DNA of 64,000 bases from Flavobacterium sp. 270 (GTDB lineage Bacteria > Bacteroidota > Bacteroidia > Flavobacteriales > Flavobacteriaceae), in contig NZ_SODM01000006.1 in assembly GCF_004368785.1 (NCBI RefSeq), positions 356,505-420,504 of the forward strand, in the 5' to 3' direction. Positions 54,022-63,940 of this stretch are shown here, piece by piece. Both the position numbers and the translations under genes were made by a program. The notes beneath the pieces were generated by a model that did no database searches, was not told where the DNA came from, and saw nothing but the letters and a program-made list of their open reading frames with translations. Position 1 is the first letter of the stretch. Every line of letters starts with the position of its first letter.

Positions 54022-54051
54022 CAAATATACGTCGATTTTTGAGAAAAACAA
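54022..54051 (-). promoter_or_regulatory. tRNA-fMet promoter
   Basis: Reading the minus strand: TTG (54051-54049), a 19-base spacer, then TATATTTG (54029-54022), 12 bases before the mature 5' end at 54009. Confidence 0.7.
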
Positions 54052-54098
54052 CGAAAACTTTAAAAAATGTTTTATTTTCTGTATTGACTTGATATGAC

Positions 54099-54106
54099 TA
54101 CCTTTG
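54099..54106 (+). promoter_or_regulatory. -7 element of era
   Basis: TACCTTTG, 19 bases before the era ATG. The core ACTACCTTTGCAAA is the same as that in the der promoter at 55132. Confidence 0.6.
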
Positions 54107-54125
54107 CAAAATAAATTATTCACAA

Positions 54126-55007
54126 ATGTCACACAAAGCAGGATTCGTAAACATTATTGGAAATCCAAATGTTGGAAAATCAACCTTGATGAACGCCTTC
54201 GTTGGAGAACGATTATCAATCATTACATCAAAAGCACAAACTACACGTCATAGGATTTTAGGAATCGTAAACGGAGAAGACTTTCAGTTAGTCTTGTCTG
54301 ATACTCCCGGAATCATTAAACCGGCGTACGAAATGCAGGAATCAATGATGAACTTCGTAAAATCGGCTTTTGAAGATGCTGACATTTTGGTATATATGGT
54401 CGAAATAGGAGAGCAGGACTTAAAAGACGAAGCTTTCTTTAATAAAATCATCCACGCTAAAATTCCGGTTTTGCTATTGTTGAATAAAATTGACAATTCA
54501 AATCAAGAACAATTAGAAGAGCAAGTAGCGTTTTGGACAGCAAAAGTGCCAAACGCAGAGATTTTTCCAATTTCGGCTTTGCAGAATTTTAATGTACCGG
54601 AAGTTTTTTCAAGAATAATCGAATTACTTCCAGAATCTCCGGCATATTATCCAAAAGATCAATTGACAGACAAACCAGAGCGTTTCTTTGTTAACGAAAC
54701 TATTCGTGAAAAAATCTTATTGAATTACAGTAAAGAGATTCCGTACGCAGTAGAAATCGTAACAGAAGAATTCTTTGAAGACGATAAAATCATCAGAATC
54801 CGTTCGATTATTATGGTTGAACGCGAAACGCAAAAAGGAATTATCATAGGACACAAAGGTGCGGCTTTGAAAAAAGTAGGAACAGATGCACGTGCCGATT
54901 TAGAAAAATTCTTCGGAAAACAAATACATATTGAATTGGTTGTAAAGGTGAATAAAAACTGGAGAAGCAATGCCAATATGTTAAAACGATTTGGATATAA
55001 TCAATAA
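54126..55007 (+). CDS. era: GTPase Era
   Basis: 293 residues. G1 GNPNVGKS (12-19), G2 Thr in AQTTRHR, G3 DTPG and G4 NKID, with a C-terminal KH domain (GHKGAALKKVGTDAR). Era binds the 3' end of 16S rRNA and checks small-subunit maturation. This is core-genome content, in contrast to the accessory DNA on its left. A hairpin follows 20 bases after the stop. Confidence 0.97.
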   Translation: MSHKAGFVNIIGNPNVGKSTLMNAFVGERLSIITSKAQTTRHRILGIVNGEDFQLVLSDTPGIIKPAYEMQESMMNFVKSAFEDADILVYMVEIGEQDLKDEAFFNKIIHAKIPVLLLLNKIDNSNQEQLEEQVAFWTAKVPNAEIFPISALQNFNVPEVFSRIIELLPESPAYYPKDQLTDKPERFFVNETIREKILLNYSKEIPYAVEIVTEEFFEDDKIIRIRSIIMVERETQKGIIIGHKGAALKKVGTDARADLEKFFGKQIHIELVVKVNKNWRSNANMLKRFGYNQ

Positions 55008-55026
55008 AGTTTGAATTTGTTTCAAG

Positions 55027-55066
55027 TTTCAGGTTTCAAGTTCAAACGGGATCCTGAAACCTGAAA
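55027..55066. repeat. Inverted repeat of the TGAAACC family
   Basis: TTTCAGGTTTCA and TGAAACCTGAAA (12 pairs, 16-base loop). It carries the same CCTGAAA unit that is tandemly repeated at the right window edge. It may act as a terminator for era. Confidence 0.7.
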
Positions 55067-55131
55067 TTTAAAGCAAAATTTTAAAAAACTTAGGTACTAA
55101 GAAACTTAGCGACTTAGCAACTTTTTTTAAC

Positions 55132-55139
55132 TACCTTTG
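55132..55139 (+). promoter_or_regulatory. -7 element of der
   Basis: TACCTTTG in the core ACTACCTTTGCAAA, 86 bases before the der ATG. Confidence 0.55.
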
Positions 55140-55225
55140 CAAAAAATTAAAATACAGCATTTTAGATCATGATTTCATTAAAACGGAATCTAAAATCTAA
55201 AATCTACGATCTTAAATAAAAAGAA

Positions 55226-56536
55226 ATGAATAACATTGTTGCGATAGTAGGAAGACCTAATGTGGGGAAATCAACCCTTTTTAATAGGCTGATACAAAGA
55301 AGAGAAGCTATTGTAGATTCGGTTTCTGGAGTTACCAGAGATAGAAACTACGGTAAAAGCGAGTGGAACGGAAAAGAGTTTTCTGTCATTGATACCGGAG
55401 GATACGTGCGCGGATCTGATGACGTTTTTGAAGGGGAAATTCGTAAGCAAGTAGAGCTTGCTATCGACGAAGCCGATGTTATTATTTTTGTTGTAGATGT
55501 TGAAGAAGGAATTACGCCAATGGATGACGTTGTTGCCCGTTTGCTTCGTAAAGTTACAAAACCTGTTTTACTTGCTGTAAATAAGGTAGATAACGCAATG
55601 CGTGAGAAAGATGCAATTGAGTTTTATAATCTTGGTTTAGGTGAATATTTTACTTTTGCAAGTATTTCAGGAAGCGGAACTGGAGATTTATTAGATGCTT
55701 TAATCGAATCTTTTCCGGTAAAACCAGAACCAGTTCAGGAAGAAGTTGTTTTACCTCGTTTTGCAGTAGTTGGTCGTCCAAATGCCGGGAAATCAAGTTT
55801 TATCAATGCATTAATTGGCCAGGATCGTTTTATGGTGACTGATATTGCAGGAACAACTCGTGATGCAATTGATACCAAATTTGACCGTTTTGGTTTTGAG
55901 TTTAACTTAGTCGATACAGCAGGAATTCGTCGTAAAGCAAAAGTAAAAGAAGATTTAGAATTTTATTCTGTAATGCGTTCTGTAAGAGCAATTGAGCATG
56001 CAGATATTTGTATATTGGTTATCGATGCAACCCGCGGATTTGAAGGTCAGGATCAGAGTATTTTCTGGCTGGCAGAGAAAAACCGTAAAGGTGTTGTAAT
56101 CTTAGTAAACAAATGGGATTTGGTAGAAAAAGATACCATGTCTACAAGAGATTACGAAGAGAAAATCAAAAAAGAATTAATGCCTTTTACAGATGTGCCA
56201 ATTCTTTTCGTTTCCGCTTTAACAAAACAACGTTTGTTGAAAGCATTAGAAGCTACAGTTCAGGTTTTTGAAAACAGAAAACAAAGAATTTCTACTTCAA
56301 AATTCAACGAATATATGTTGAAAGTAATCGAAGCTTACCCGCCGCCTGCAACAAAAGGTAAATATGTAAAAATTAAATATTGCATGCAGTTACCAACTTT
56401 AACACCTCAGTTTGTGTTTTTTGCTAATATGCCTCAATACGTTAAAGAACCATATAAAAGATATCTTGAAAATAAAATTAGAGAAAATTGGGATTTTTCT
56501 GGAGTGCCAATAGATATTTATATCAGAGAGAAATAA
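55226..56536 (+). CDS. der: GTPase Der (EngA)
   Basis: 436 residues with two tandem G domains: G1 GRPNVGKST and GRPNAGKSS, with DTGG/DTAG and NKVD/NKWD motifs, and a C-terminal KH-like domain. Der supports 50S ribosome assembly. It is next to era, both on the same strand with their own promoters. Confidence 0.97.
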   Translation: MNNIVAIVGRPNVGKSTLFNRLIQRREAIVDSVSGVTRDRNYGKSEWNGKEFSVIDTGGYVRGSDDVFEGEIRKQVELAIDEADVIIFVVDVEEGITPMDDVVARLLRKVTKPVLLAVNKVDNAMREKDAIEFYNLGLGEYFTFASISGSGTGDLLDALIESFPVKPEPVQEEVVLPRFAVVGRPNAGKSSFINALIGQDRFMVTDIAGTTRDAIDTKFDRFGFEFNLVDTAGIRRKAKVKEDLEFYSVMRSVRAIEHADICILVIDATRGFEGQDQSIFWLAEKNRKGVVILVNKWDLVEKDTMSTRDYEEKIKKELMPFTDVPILFVSALTKQRLLKALEATVQVFENRKQRISTSKFNEYMLKVIEAYPPPATKGKYVKIKYCMQLPTLTPQFVFFANMPQYVKEPYKRYLENKIRENWDFSGVPIDIYIREK

Positions 56537-56542
56537 GATTGC

Positions 56543-56570
56543 AAAGCCCCATTTTTGGGGCTTTTTTTAT
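56543..56570 (+). terminator. der terminator
   Basis: AAAGCCCC and GGGGCTTT (eight pairs, six-base loop), then a T run. Confidence 0.85.
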
Positions 56571-56593
56571 GAATGTAATTATTTTGTAAACAG

Positions 56594-56623
56594 TTTGCAG
56601 TTTTTTTTATGGCATTATATTTG
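56594..56623 (+). promoter_or_regulatory. Promoter of the outer-membrane protein
   Basis: TTTG (56594-56597), an 18-base spacer, and TATATTTG (56616-56623); 69 bases before the ATG. Confidence 0.65.
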
Positions 56624-56692
56624 AATAAATGTAAAAACTACAATTAAACCTTTTGCGTTTTTTGTAGTCTAACTATTCTAACTAACCAATTT

Positions 56693-59455
56693 ATGACCAA
56701 ATTTCATTATTTTTTACTGTTTATACTTTTTGCTTATACGGCAAATGCCCAAAACGACATTACTGTTAAGGGAACCGTGGTTGATATTAATACACAATTG
56801 CCATTAGAACAGGCAACGGTTTATTTTACAACTGTTAAAGATTCCACGATTATTGAATATGCTACAACCGACAAAAACGGTGATTTTAGAATCAATATGA
56901 GAAAATATGATAAACCTGTTTTTATGAAGGTAAATCATCTGGGATATCAAGTTTATTACGAAGAACAAAAAGCGCTTATAGAAAACAAAGATTTCGGAAA
57001 AGTATATTTGCTGGAAACTGTAAATGCTTTGAATGAAGTTGTTATAAAAACCGAAGCAGCGCCAATTACGATTAAAAAAGATACGCTGGAATTTAATGCA
57101 GCTTCCTATAAAGTACGTCCAGATTCTAATGTAGAAACACTGCTGAAACAATTACCCGGTGTAGAGGTAGATAATAATACCGGAAAAGTCACGGTAAATG
57201 GAAGGGAAGTAACGCAGTTTTTAGTAAACGGAAGAACTTTTTTTGATAAAGACGGCGCCATAGCCTTAAAAAACCTGCCGGCAGACATCATCAAAAAAAT
57301 TCAGGTTTCTGATTTTAAAACCAAAAAAGAAGAACTTTCTAAACAAGAATCAACTTCAGATTATTCGAGTATCAATATTACGATTGATGAAAAGAAAAAT
57401 AAAGGTTTCTTTGGAAAAATTATCGGAGGATACGGTTCTGATGAACGTTATGAAAGCAGTGCAATTTTGAATTTCTTCAAAAACAAACAAAAAATAAGCG
57501 TTCTGGCTTCTTCCAATAATATTAACTCAACCGGTTTTTCTCAAGATGAGGTTTTTGATAATATGGGAGGCGGAAGAAACAGCAAAGGAAATTCGCAGGG
57601 TTCTGTAAGCGGGAAAGGAATTACGCAGTCTAATCTTGTCGGAATCAATTATTCTGACGACTGGACAAAGGATCTGGAATTTATGAGCAGTTATAATTTT
57701 ACCAATTCGATTAACAAAAACGAAAGTAAATCCAGCCAGACTAATTTTCTTCCAACAGGAAATATCCTGACGGATTCTGACTCTAAATCAAGAAATGAAA
57801 ATACAGGTAATAAGGTAAATTTTGAAGTAGAGTATAAAATCAATCCGACGATGAATCTTGTTGTTTCTCCAAAATTAAACGAATCGAGATCAAATTCTAA
57901 TTCCTCTTCTTCTACATCTTCTGAAGATCAAAACGGACAGGCTTTAAACGAAAGTACATCACAATCGTCAGGCGAAAATTCAAGTACTAATTTTTCAAAC
58001 AGCATTAATTTTAATAAAGCTTTTGAAAAACAGGCTCGTAATTTTAGTTTGGTTTTCACCAATAATAATACAAGAAGCGATGCCAACTCGTTTAATCTTT
58101 CTGAGACCATTTTTTATCAGGATAATAAACCAAACGACGAAAGAAACCAGAATACTAAAAACAGATCTGAGTCTGATTCTTACTCTCTTGATCTGGAATA
58201 TACAGAACCTATAACCGATTCTTTACGAGTGCGATTTGGTTCAGATTTTGACTGGGCAAATTCCTTAAATGATGAAAAAGCATTTAATTATAATGCTGCG
58301 ACAGATTCGTATTCAGATCTAAATCAATCGTTGTCAAACTATACCACTTCAAAACAAAACGCAATCACGCCAAAAGTCGGGATTACACTTCAGAAAAATA
58401 AATTTACCGTTAATCTTAATTCTAAAACGTCTATTATTGATTACGATAACCATTCTTTGTATCTGAATAATGTTACTGATTTAAATAAAAGATACGCCTT
58501 ACCTTTTGGAAGCGCGCAAGTTCGATATAGATTCAGCCGATCGAAAAACCTGACTTTCAAGTACGATTATTCAAACGCACTTCCAACTTCAGAGCAATTA
58601 ATGCCGGTTTTAGATTTAACAAATCCGCTGAATACCGTAATTGGTAATCCAGATTTGAATCCGATAGAAAAAAACAGCGCTAGTATAGATTTTAAAAATT
58701 TCGATTTCCGTACACGTTCCGGATATAGTTTATTTGTAAAAGGAGATTATTATAATAATGATGTTGTTTCCACTTCAATTTACGATGAAAGCGGAAAAAG
58801 AACCACTACATATGCTAATATATCAGGAACTTACATCGCTTCTGTTGGTGCCAATTGGAATCAATCGATCAAAAAAGATGCGCATGTCCTGCGTTATGGT
58901 TTAGGAATCAGCGGTAGTTATTCTTTTGATAAAGGATACACAAATGCGCAAATTTACAACGCTAAAACAACATCGGTTACACCAAAAGTGTATCTAACTT
59001 ATGAGTACGGACAATTGCTTGTAATTTCGCCATCGTACAGTTTATCTTATAATCAGGCAAATTATGAGAACTATTCTAGAGATGCGAGTTCAAATGTGGT
59101 GCATAAAATCAACCTTCAGACGACAACATATTGGCCGGAAAATCTGATTTTTGGAAATGATTTTGGATACAATTACAATTCTAATATTTCTGGCGATTTC
59201 AAAAAAGATTTTTATTTATGGAATACGAGTTTGTCTTATGGTTTTTTTGATAAAAAGATTTATGCTAAAGTAAAAGTGTATGATATTTTAAATCAAAACC
59301 AAAGTGCTACAAGAACCATTTCGGCAACATCTATTAGAGATGAAGAAAATACAGTTTTAAAACGCTACATCATGTTTTCATTATCTTATAAAGTTGGAAA
59401 TTTTGCGTCAAGTGAAAAGAAAAACAGAGGAAGACAAAGAGGAGGCGGTTTCTAG
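56693..59455 (+). CDS. Outer-membrane beta-barrel protein with CarboxypepD_reg domain
   Basis: 920 residues, signal peptide (FLLFILFAYTANAQ). A carboxypeptidase-regulatory-like domain (about 22-100, ITVKGTVVDINTQLPLEQAT) is followed by a plug-like region (LKQLPGVEVDNNTGKVTVNG) and a long barrel. The end is glycine and arginine rich (KKNRGRQRGGGF). It resembles TonB-linked proteins without an N-terminal TonB box in view. Substrate unknown. A perfect 19-pair hairpin follows. Confidence 0.85.
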   Translation: MTKFHYFLLFILFAYTANAQNDITVKGTVVDINTQLPLEQATVYFTTVKDSTIIEYATTDKNGDFRINMRKYDKPVFMKVNHLGYQVYYEEQKALIENKDFGKVYLLETVNALNEVVIKTEAAPITIKKDTLEFNAASYKVRPDSNVETLLKQLPGVEVDNNTGKVTVNGREVTQFLVNGRTFFDKDGAIALKNLPADIIKKIQVSDFKTKKEELSKQESTSDYSSINITIDEKKNKGFFGKIIGGYGSDERYESSAILNFFKNKQKISVLASSNNINSTGFSQDEVFDNMGGGRNSKGNSQGSVSGKGITQSNLVGINYSDDWTKDLEFMSSYNFTNSINKNESKSSQTNFLPTGNILTDSDSKSRNENTGNKVNFEVEYKINPTMNLVVSPKLNESRSNSNSSSSTSSEDQNGQALNESTSQSSGENSSTNFSNSINFNKAFEKQARNFSLVFTNNNTRSDANSFNLSETIFYQDNKPNDERNQNTKNRSESDSYSLDLEYTEPITDSLRVRFGSDFDWANSLNDEKAFNYNAATDSYSDLNQSLSNYTTSKQNAITPKVGITLQKNKFTVNLNSKTSIIDYDNHSLYLNNVTDLNKRYALPFGSAQVRYRFSRSKNLTFKYDYSNALPTSEQLMPVLDLTNPLNTVIGNPDLNPIEKNSASIDFKNFDFRTRSGYSLFVKGDYYNNDVVSTSIYDESGKRTTTYANISGTYIASVGANWNQSIKKDAHVLRYGLGISGSYSFDKGYTNAQIYNAKTTSVTPKVYLTYEYGQLLVISPSYSLSYNQANYENYSRDASSNVVHKINLQTTTYWPENLIFGNDFGYNYNSNISGDFKKDFYLWNTSLSYGFFDKKIYAKVKVYDILNQNQSATRTISATSIRDEENTVLKRYIMFSLSYKVGNFASSEKKNRGRQRGGGF

Positions 59456-59496
59456 ATTTTCTTTAGCCACAGATAAAAGGATTAAAAATAATTTTT

Positions 59497-59548
59497 AAAC
59501 TCAAAGTATATAAATGAAGAGATTTATATACTTTGAGTTTATTTTTTT
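59497..59548 (+). terminator. Strong hairpin terminator
   Basis: A perfect 19-pair stem (AAACTCAAAGTATATAAAT / ATTTATATACTTTGAGTTT), a GAAGAG loop, then ATTTTTTT. It lies between convergent genes. Confidence 0.85.
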
Positions 59549-59550
59549 AC

Positions 59551-59617
59551 CACAGATTAAATGATTTAAAAAGATTTTTTAGATAAAAATAGTAGTAATT
59601 AATCCGTTTAATCTGTG
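59551..59617. repeat. Palindromic interspersed repeat CACAGATTAAA...TTTAATCTGTG
   Basis: The arms 59551-59561 and 59607-59617 are exact inverses. A partial copy (CCACAGATAAAAGGATTAAA) starts at 59467. This resembles repeats common between flavobacterial genes. Confidence 0.6.
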
Positions 59618-59660
59618 AAATCAGTGGCAAAAAAAAGCTCACTAATTTGGAATTTAGAAT

Positions 59661-60413
59661 TTAAAGTTTGGAATTTTTAAATTGGCGATCAATACGATGA
59701 TAAATAGTAAATCTGATAATATCACGATCGTAAAAATCAACACCGCTGGCGCGACGCTGGAAGTTTTTAAGGTAACCTAATTCTAGTCCAATATTTGGAT
59801 TAAAATGGTAACGCAAAGCAAAATACAATCGGTTTTGGTCGAAGGTGTTTTTTTTGTTGTCTTTCCCAAAATTGAACATAACTTCGTCTGAAATAGTACC
59901 TTTTATACTTTGTTTATCTTTTTCCCAAAGTGTAAACATCGATTGTAAACGGTATCTAAATCTCCATGCGAAAGAAAATTCATCTAACAATTCTTCTTTT
60001 GTAAACTTCTCAATAAAACGTTCTTCAAGCTGAAAACGATTGTGGAAGGTAATTTTAGCAACCTCATTTATAAGCGTAACATCTTGCTGCGCACGATATT
60101 CGGGAATACAAAATTCTGGATCAACATCTGGATTTTGAGTATTGACATTAAAATAAGCAAAACCGCCGCCTAAATCTACAAGCTTAGTTGCTCTATAACG
60201 GCCTTGTACACGTACAACAAATAAATTTTCGTGAACAGGATTCAGAAAACTTCGATTATCAAATTCAGAATGCAAAGCCCATTTTTCGGTTAAAGGAAAA
60301 ATATTGTAATAGCGAATCCAGGTTAGGGTTTGCTTGTCTGTATTTTTCTGAGCTTGAGCCGATAAAAAAGGACTTATTAGGCCTAAAAAAAGCAATAATC
60401 GGAGAATTTTCAT
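59661..60413 (-). CDS. DUF2490 protein
   Basis: 250 residues with a signal peptide (LLLFLGLISPFLSAQA). Reads TWIRYYNIFPLTEKWALHSE and ends with alternating strands (LYFALRYHFNPNIGLELGYL), a beta-barrel of the DUF2490 group. Outer-membrane location is inferred. Converges with the barrel protein on its left. Confidence 0.8.
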   Translation of the reverse strand: MKILRLLLFLGLISPFLSAQAQKNTDKQTLTWIRYYNIFPLTEKWALHSEFDNRSFLNPVHENLFVVRVQGRYRATKLVDLGGGFAYFNVNTQNPDVDPEFCIPEYRAQQDVTLINEVAKITFHNRFQLEERFIEKFTKEELLDEFSFAWRFRYRLQSMFTLWEKDKQSIKGTISDEVMFNFGKDNKKNTFDQNRLYFALRYHFNPNIGLELGYLKNFQRRASGVDFYDRDIIRFTIYHRIDRQFKNSKL

Positions 60414-60532
60414 TTATTGTATATAAATTCAGGACGCGAATATATACAAATCAGAAAGTATTTTTAGAAAGAAGCATTCATTTTTAAATTCGGTTTAAAT
60501 GCTATTTTGTGATTTCGTTTAAATTAGAATAT

Positions 60533-60571
60533 AAAAAAAACGAGATACGCTGTAGATTACGTATCTCGTTT
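60533..60571 (-). terminator. Terminator of the TonB-dependent receptor
   Basis: AAACGAGATACG and CGTATCTCGTTT (12 pairs, 10-base loop); on the minus strand it is followed by a T8 run. Confidence 0.85.
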
Positions 60572-60600
60572 AATTGACTAACTATATATTAATTTATTTA

Positions 60601-63147
60601 TTATAATGAATATTTTAAAGTAACACCATAAGTTCTCTGATCTCCTAATACACCAGCATATTGTCCGGTATTTCCACCAGCAGGCAATAATTGCTCATAA
60701 TAATCTTTGTTGAAAAGGTTACGTCCCCAGAAATGAATTGACAAACCTTGAGAAGCGCGGAAACCTAAACGAGCATTAAAAATTGCATAACCTTGTACTA
60801 CTAAATATTTTGAAGCAGAAGGGCTAGAAGAAAATTCAGAACGAGCATAAGAATCAACCGCTACGAAAACTTTACCAGCATTTCCAAAGAATTTAGCTCT
60901 GTCAGAAAGTTCACCTCCAAGAGATCCTGCCCATTTAGAAGCACCAGGTAAATCAGTTCCAGAAACATCTTTAAACGCTACAGGAGCTCCGGTTTCTTCT
61001 AATGGAAGCGGTGCATTTGTAAATTTTACATATTTACCGTCTGTATAAGTTGCAGCACCATTGATAGTTAAATGCTCGCTAAAAACAAAACTTGCATCAA
61101 GTTCTGCACCTCTTACACGTACTTTATCCGCATTTGCAAGATAGCCACGGTTTACACCCAATTCTGCAGCCTGAACATTCGTTTGAAAATCTTTAATATC
61201 TGTATTAAAGAAAGTCAGGTTTAATATAGAGTTTTTAAAAGGAGAAGTTTTTACACCAACCTCATAATGATTTACTTTTTCTGGTTTAATAACCGCAAGA
61301 TCTAATAATGGCTCACCCGCTGAATTTGTTGGAAGTCCGGCAACGTTTACACCAACTGGTTTATAACTTTTTGCATAAGTTGCATAAGCATTGATTCTGT
61401 CTGAAGCTTTATAAGAAACAGTAATATTTCCAGAAAAGTCAGTATTATCAGTATTCGAATTAAAAGCCTGATCTGAATACACTAATTTTTTCAAGGCCAA
61501 TAATGCAGGATCTGTTGTCTGAAGACCTCCGTAAGTAGTACGGCTGTAATCTGCATCTTTCTTATCGTAATTGTATCTTAAACCAGGCAACACGTGTAAA
61601 CGATCTGTAATAGCCCAGTCTAACTGTCCAAATACTGCAGCACTAGAAGCTCTGATACGCGCATCAGTTTTAATTCCGTATCCTTCAAAAAGACCGGGAG
61701 TTTTCCATAAATTGCTTGTTGTACTTTGAGAAAATCTCCATTGTGCATTACCAGATTCTTCTGTACCATCCGTTTTAGATGTTTGGTCGATAAAAAATAC
61801 ACCCACAACACCACTTAATTTAGAAGAAAGTTGTCCGGCATAACGAAGTTCCTGCGTTATTTGTGTTTGTCTCGTTGGATTTTGAGATTTTGCAAGAACT
61901 TGTAACCCTGTAAAATCCCTGTCATTTGATGGATCCCAGTTCCAAAAACGCCAAGCTGTAGTCGAAGTTAAAGTTCCGCCTCCAATTTTTGTATCGATAT
62001 TAAGAGAAACTCCTCCTAAATCTTGGTTTGAACGCCAAGGCGTGTCCTGATCAATTTTACGATCAAAAGCATTTTGACTTGGTAACTGATAGTTTAAATC
62101 GGCAATAATATTGTTAAACTGACGGTAAGCTGCTCTTTGAGTAGGAGCTACACCCGCTACAACTTGTGCATATCCGTCAGGACGTTGCGTTGTTATATCT
62201 GCAGCAAATATAATATTAGTATTTTCTGTTGGAGTATAAAGCAACTGACCTCTAATTCCTTGATTGTTTAATGTATTTGTAGATCTTCCTGTTGCAACAT
62301 TGTCAATTAAACCATCACGAGAAGTTCCTGAAAAAGATAAACGACCTGCTAATTTTTTACTCAATGCCCCAGTAACAGAAGCTTTAGCTTGTAAAAAGGA
62401 ATAATTTCCGTAACTCACTTCAAAGTCTGCACCAGAAGTAAAACTTGGTTTACGAGTCGTAATGTTAAAAGCTCCAGAAGTTGTGTTTTTACCAAACAAT
62501 GAACCTTGTGGCCCACGTAAAACCTCAATTTGTTCTACATCGATAAAATCTAGAGTTGTTGCAGCCGGACGTGCATAATAAACACCGTCAACATAAAAAC
62601 CAACACCAGGATCAATACCATCATTAGTAAGACCAAAAGGAGAACCTAAACTACGAATGTTAATTCCTGTATTTCTAGGGTTTGAAGAATAAAGCTGTAC
62701 AGAAGGCACTAATTCTTTAATACGGTTCACATTAAAAGCTCCGGTTTGCTCTGCTTGTTTTCCTGTTACAACAGAAACTGCAATAGGCACATCCTGAACT
62801 TTTTCTATTCTACGTCTGGAAGAAACTACAACTTCTACAAGTTCATTTTCTTCATTTAATAATATGTTTAGAGCGGGAGCAGGTAAAGTAGTAACTTCTA
62901 TCTCTGCAGTTTTGTATCCTACGTATTGAACTAAAAGTGTTACAGGAAGTTTTCCTCTGGTATCAATACTGAATTTTCCGCTTTGATCTGTAATAGTGCT
63001 TGAAGTAGTTCCTTTTATAACAACATTAACGGCTTCTAAAGGTACGTTTGCTGTTGTTGTAACAACGCCTTCAACGTTTTGTGCAAATGAGATTGATAAA
63101 GTTAAAAAGGCAAGTATTGTAAATATATTTTTTATAGATGTTTTCAT
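60601..63147 (-). CDS. TonB-dependent receptor (iron-complex type)
   Basis: 848 residues. Signal peptide, then a CarboxypepD_reg domain (VEGVVTTTANVPLEAVNVVI) and a plug domain with IEKVQDVPIAVSVVTGKQAE, NIRSLGSPFGL and EQIEVLRGPQGSLFGKNTTS. The 22-strand barrel ends FGVTLKYSL-like with a terminal aromatic pattern. The plug signature matches siderophore or metal-complex receptors, but the ligand is not identifiable. An Rrf2 regulator lies just upstream on the same strand, a plausible controller. Confidence 0.9.
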   Translation of the reverse strand: MKTSIKNIFTILAFLTLSISFAQNVEGVVTTTANVPLEAVNVVIKGTTSSTITDQSGKFSIDTRGKLPVTLLVQYVGYKTAEIEVTTLPAPALNILLNEENELVEVVVSSRRRIEKVQDVPIAVSVVTGKQAEQTGAFNVNRIKELVPSVQLYSSNPRNTGINIRSLGSPFGLTNDGIDPGVGFYVDGVYYARPAATTLDFIDVEQIEVLRGPQGSLFGKNTTSGAFNITTRKPSFTSGADFEVSYGNYSFLQAKASVTGALSKKLAGRLSFSGTSRDGLIDNVATGRSTNTLNNQGIRGQLLYTPTENTNIIFAADITTQRPDGYAQVVAGVAPTQRAAYRQFNNIIADLNYQLPSQNAFDRKIDQDTPWRSNQDLGGVSLNIDTKIGGGTLTSTTAWRFWNWDPSNDRDFTGLQVLAKSQNPTRQTQITQELRYAGQLSSKLSGVVGVFFIDQTSKTDGTEESGNAQWRFSQSTTSNLWKTPGLFEGYGIKTDARIRASSAAVFGQLDWAITDRLHVLPGLRYNYDKKDADYSRTTYGGLQTTDPALLALKKLVYSDQAFNSNTDNTDFSGNITVSYKASDRINAYATYAKSYKPVGVNVAGLPTNSAGEPLLDLAVIKPEKVNHYEVGVKTSPFKNSILNLTFFNTDIKDFQTNVQAAELGVNRGYLANADKVRVRGAELDASFVFSEHLTINGAATYTDGKYVKFTNAPLPLEETGAPVAFKDVSGTDLPGASKWAGSLGGELSDRAKFFGNAGKVFVAVDSYARSEFSSSPSASKYLVVQGYAIFNARLGFRASQGLSIHFWGRNLFNKDYYEQLLPAGGNTGQYAGVLGDQRTYGVTLKYSL

Positions 63148-63345
63148 TTTTATATTAATTATATGTGATTAGTAGAATTTAAATTAAAATTTTTTTTACC
63201 AACACATACACATCATAAACGAAACATTTTTCACTGCTGTGAAATTATTATTGTGGTTTTTTTGCAAAAGATTTGTTACACCTGATTGACTAGAATGTAC
63301 TTTCATGAGTTAAAATTTTGTAAATGATTAGTTATTTATTTTTGG

Positions 63346-63353
63346 CAAATATA
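63346..63353 (-). promoter_or_regulatory. Possible -7 element for the TonB receptor
   Basis: TATATTTG on the minus strand, about 200 bases before the receptor start. No convincing -33. The 5' leader would be long. Confidence 0.4.
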
Positions 63354-63396
63354 TATATAAATTCTATCGATTTACTAGGAATTAGAAAATATTTTT

Positions 63397-63810
63397 TTAT
63401 TTATTTACTAATGAAGCTATTGTGATGCCCTGCATTGCTTTTAAAGTTTCATCTCTAATAAGCATTAAACCGTGACGCAGACTGCATTCAGACTCGGTTT
63501 TACAATCTGCACAAGGCTCATAAAAATTTAAAGAAGCACAAGGTAAAAGCGCAATTGCACCATCAAATAAACGGTGAATTTCGGCCAAAGTAATGTCGTG
63601 TTTTGATTTTATCAGATAATAACCGCCAAATTTTCCCTGCTTACTGCTCACAAAACGGCCGCGTTTTAGATCTAATAAAATCTGTTCTAAAAACTTTTTA
63701 GGTATGTTGGCGCCATCAGCAATTTCTATCGTTCTAGAAATGTGATTTTCGTCTTGTTCTGCTAAATAAAGTAAGGCCTTAAGGGCGTATTTTGCTTTAT
63801 GTGATAACAT
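63397..63810 (-). CDS. Rrf2-family regulator with cysteine cluster
   Basis: 137 residues: an Rrf2 winged helix (HKAKYALKALLYLAEQ, IPKKFLEQILLDLKRGRF), then the cysteine cluster CASLNFYEPCADCKTESECS that could hold an Fe-S cluster. Rrf2 proteins sense Fe-S, nitric oxide or cysteine status. It is adjacent to and upstream of the TonB-dependent receptor on the same strand. Confidence 0.9.
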   Translation of the reverse strand: MLSHKAKYALKALLYLAEQDENHISRTIEIADGANIPKKFLEQILLDLKRGRFVSSKQGKFGGYYLIKSKHDITLAEIHRLFDGAIALLPCASLNFYEPCADCKTESECSLRHGLMLIRDETLKAMQGITIASLVNK

Positions 63811-63858
63811 CTATTTTAGTTATGAATTATAAGTTGTTAATTATAAATTATGAATTGT

Positions 63859-63931
63859 CCTTCGACTACGCTCAGGATGACATTTTATTATTAGTCGAGT
63901 TCTCGTTTGTCAGGCTGAGCGAAGTCGAAGC
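63859..63931. repeat. Interspersed palindrome CCTTCGACTxCGCTCAGxxTGACA
   Basis: Arms 63859-63882 and 63908-63931 are imperfect inverses (TTCGACTACGCTCAG and CTGAGCGAAGTCGAA). A known type of flavobacterial intergenic repeat. Confidence 0.65.
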
Positions 63932-63940
63932 CCCGCACAG

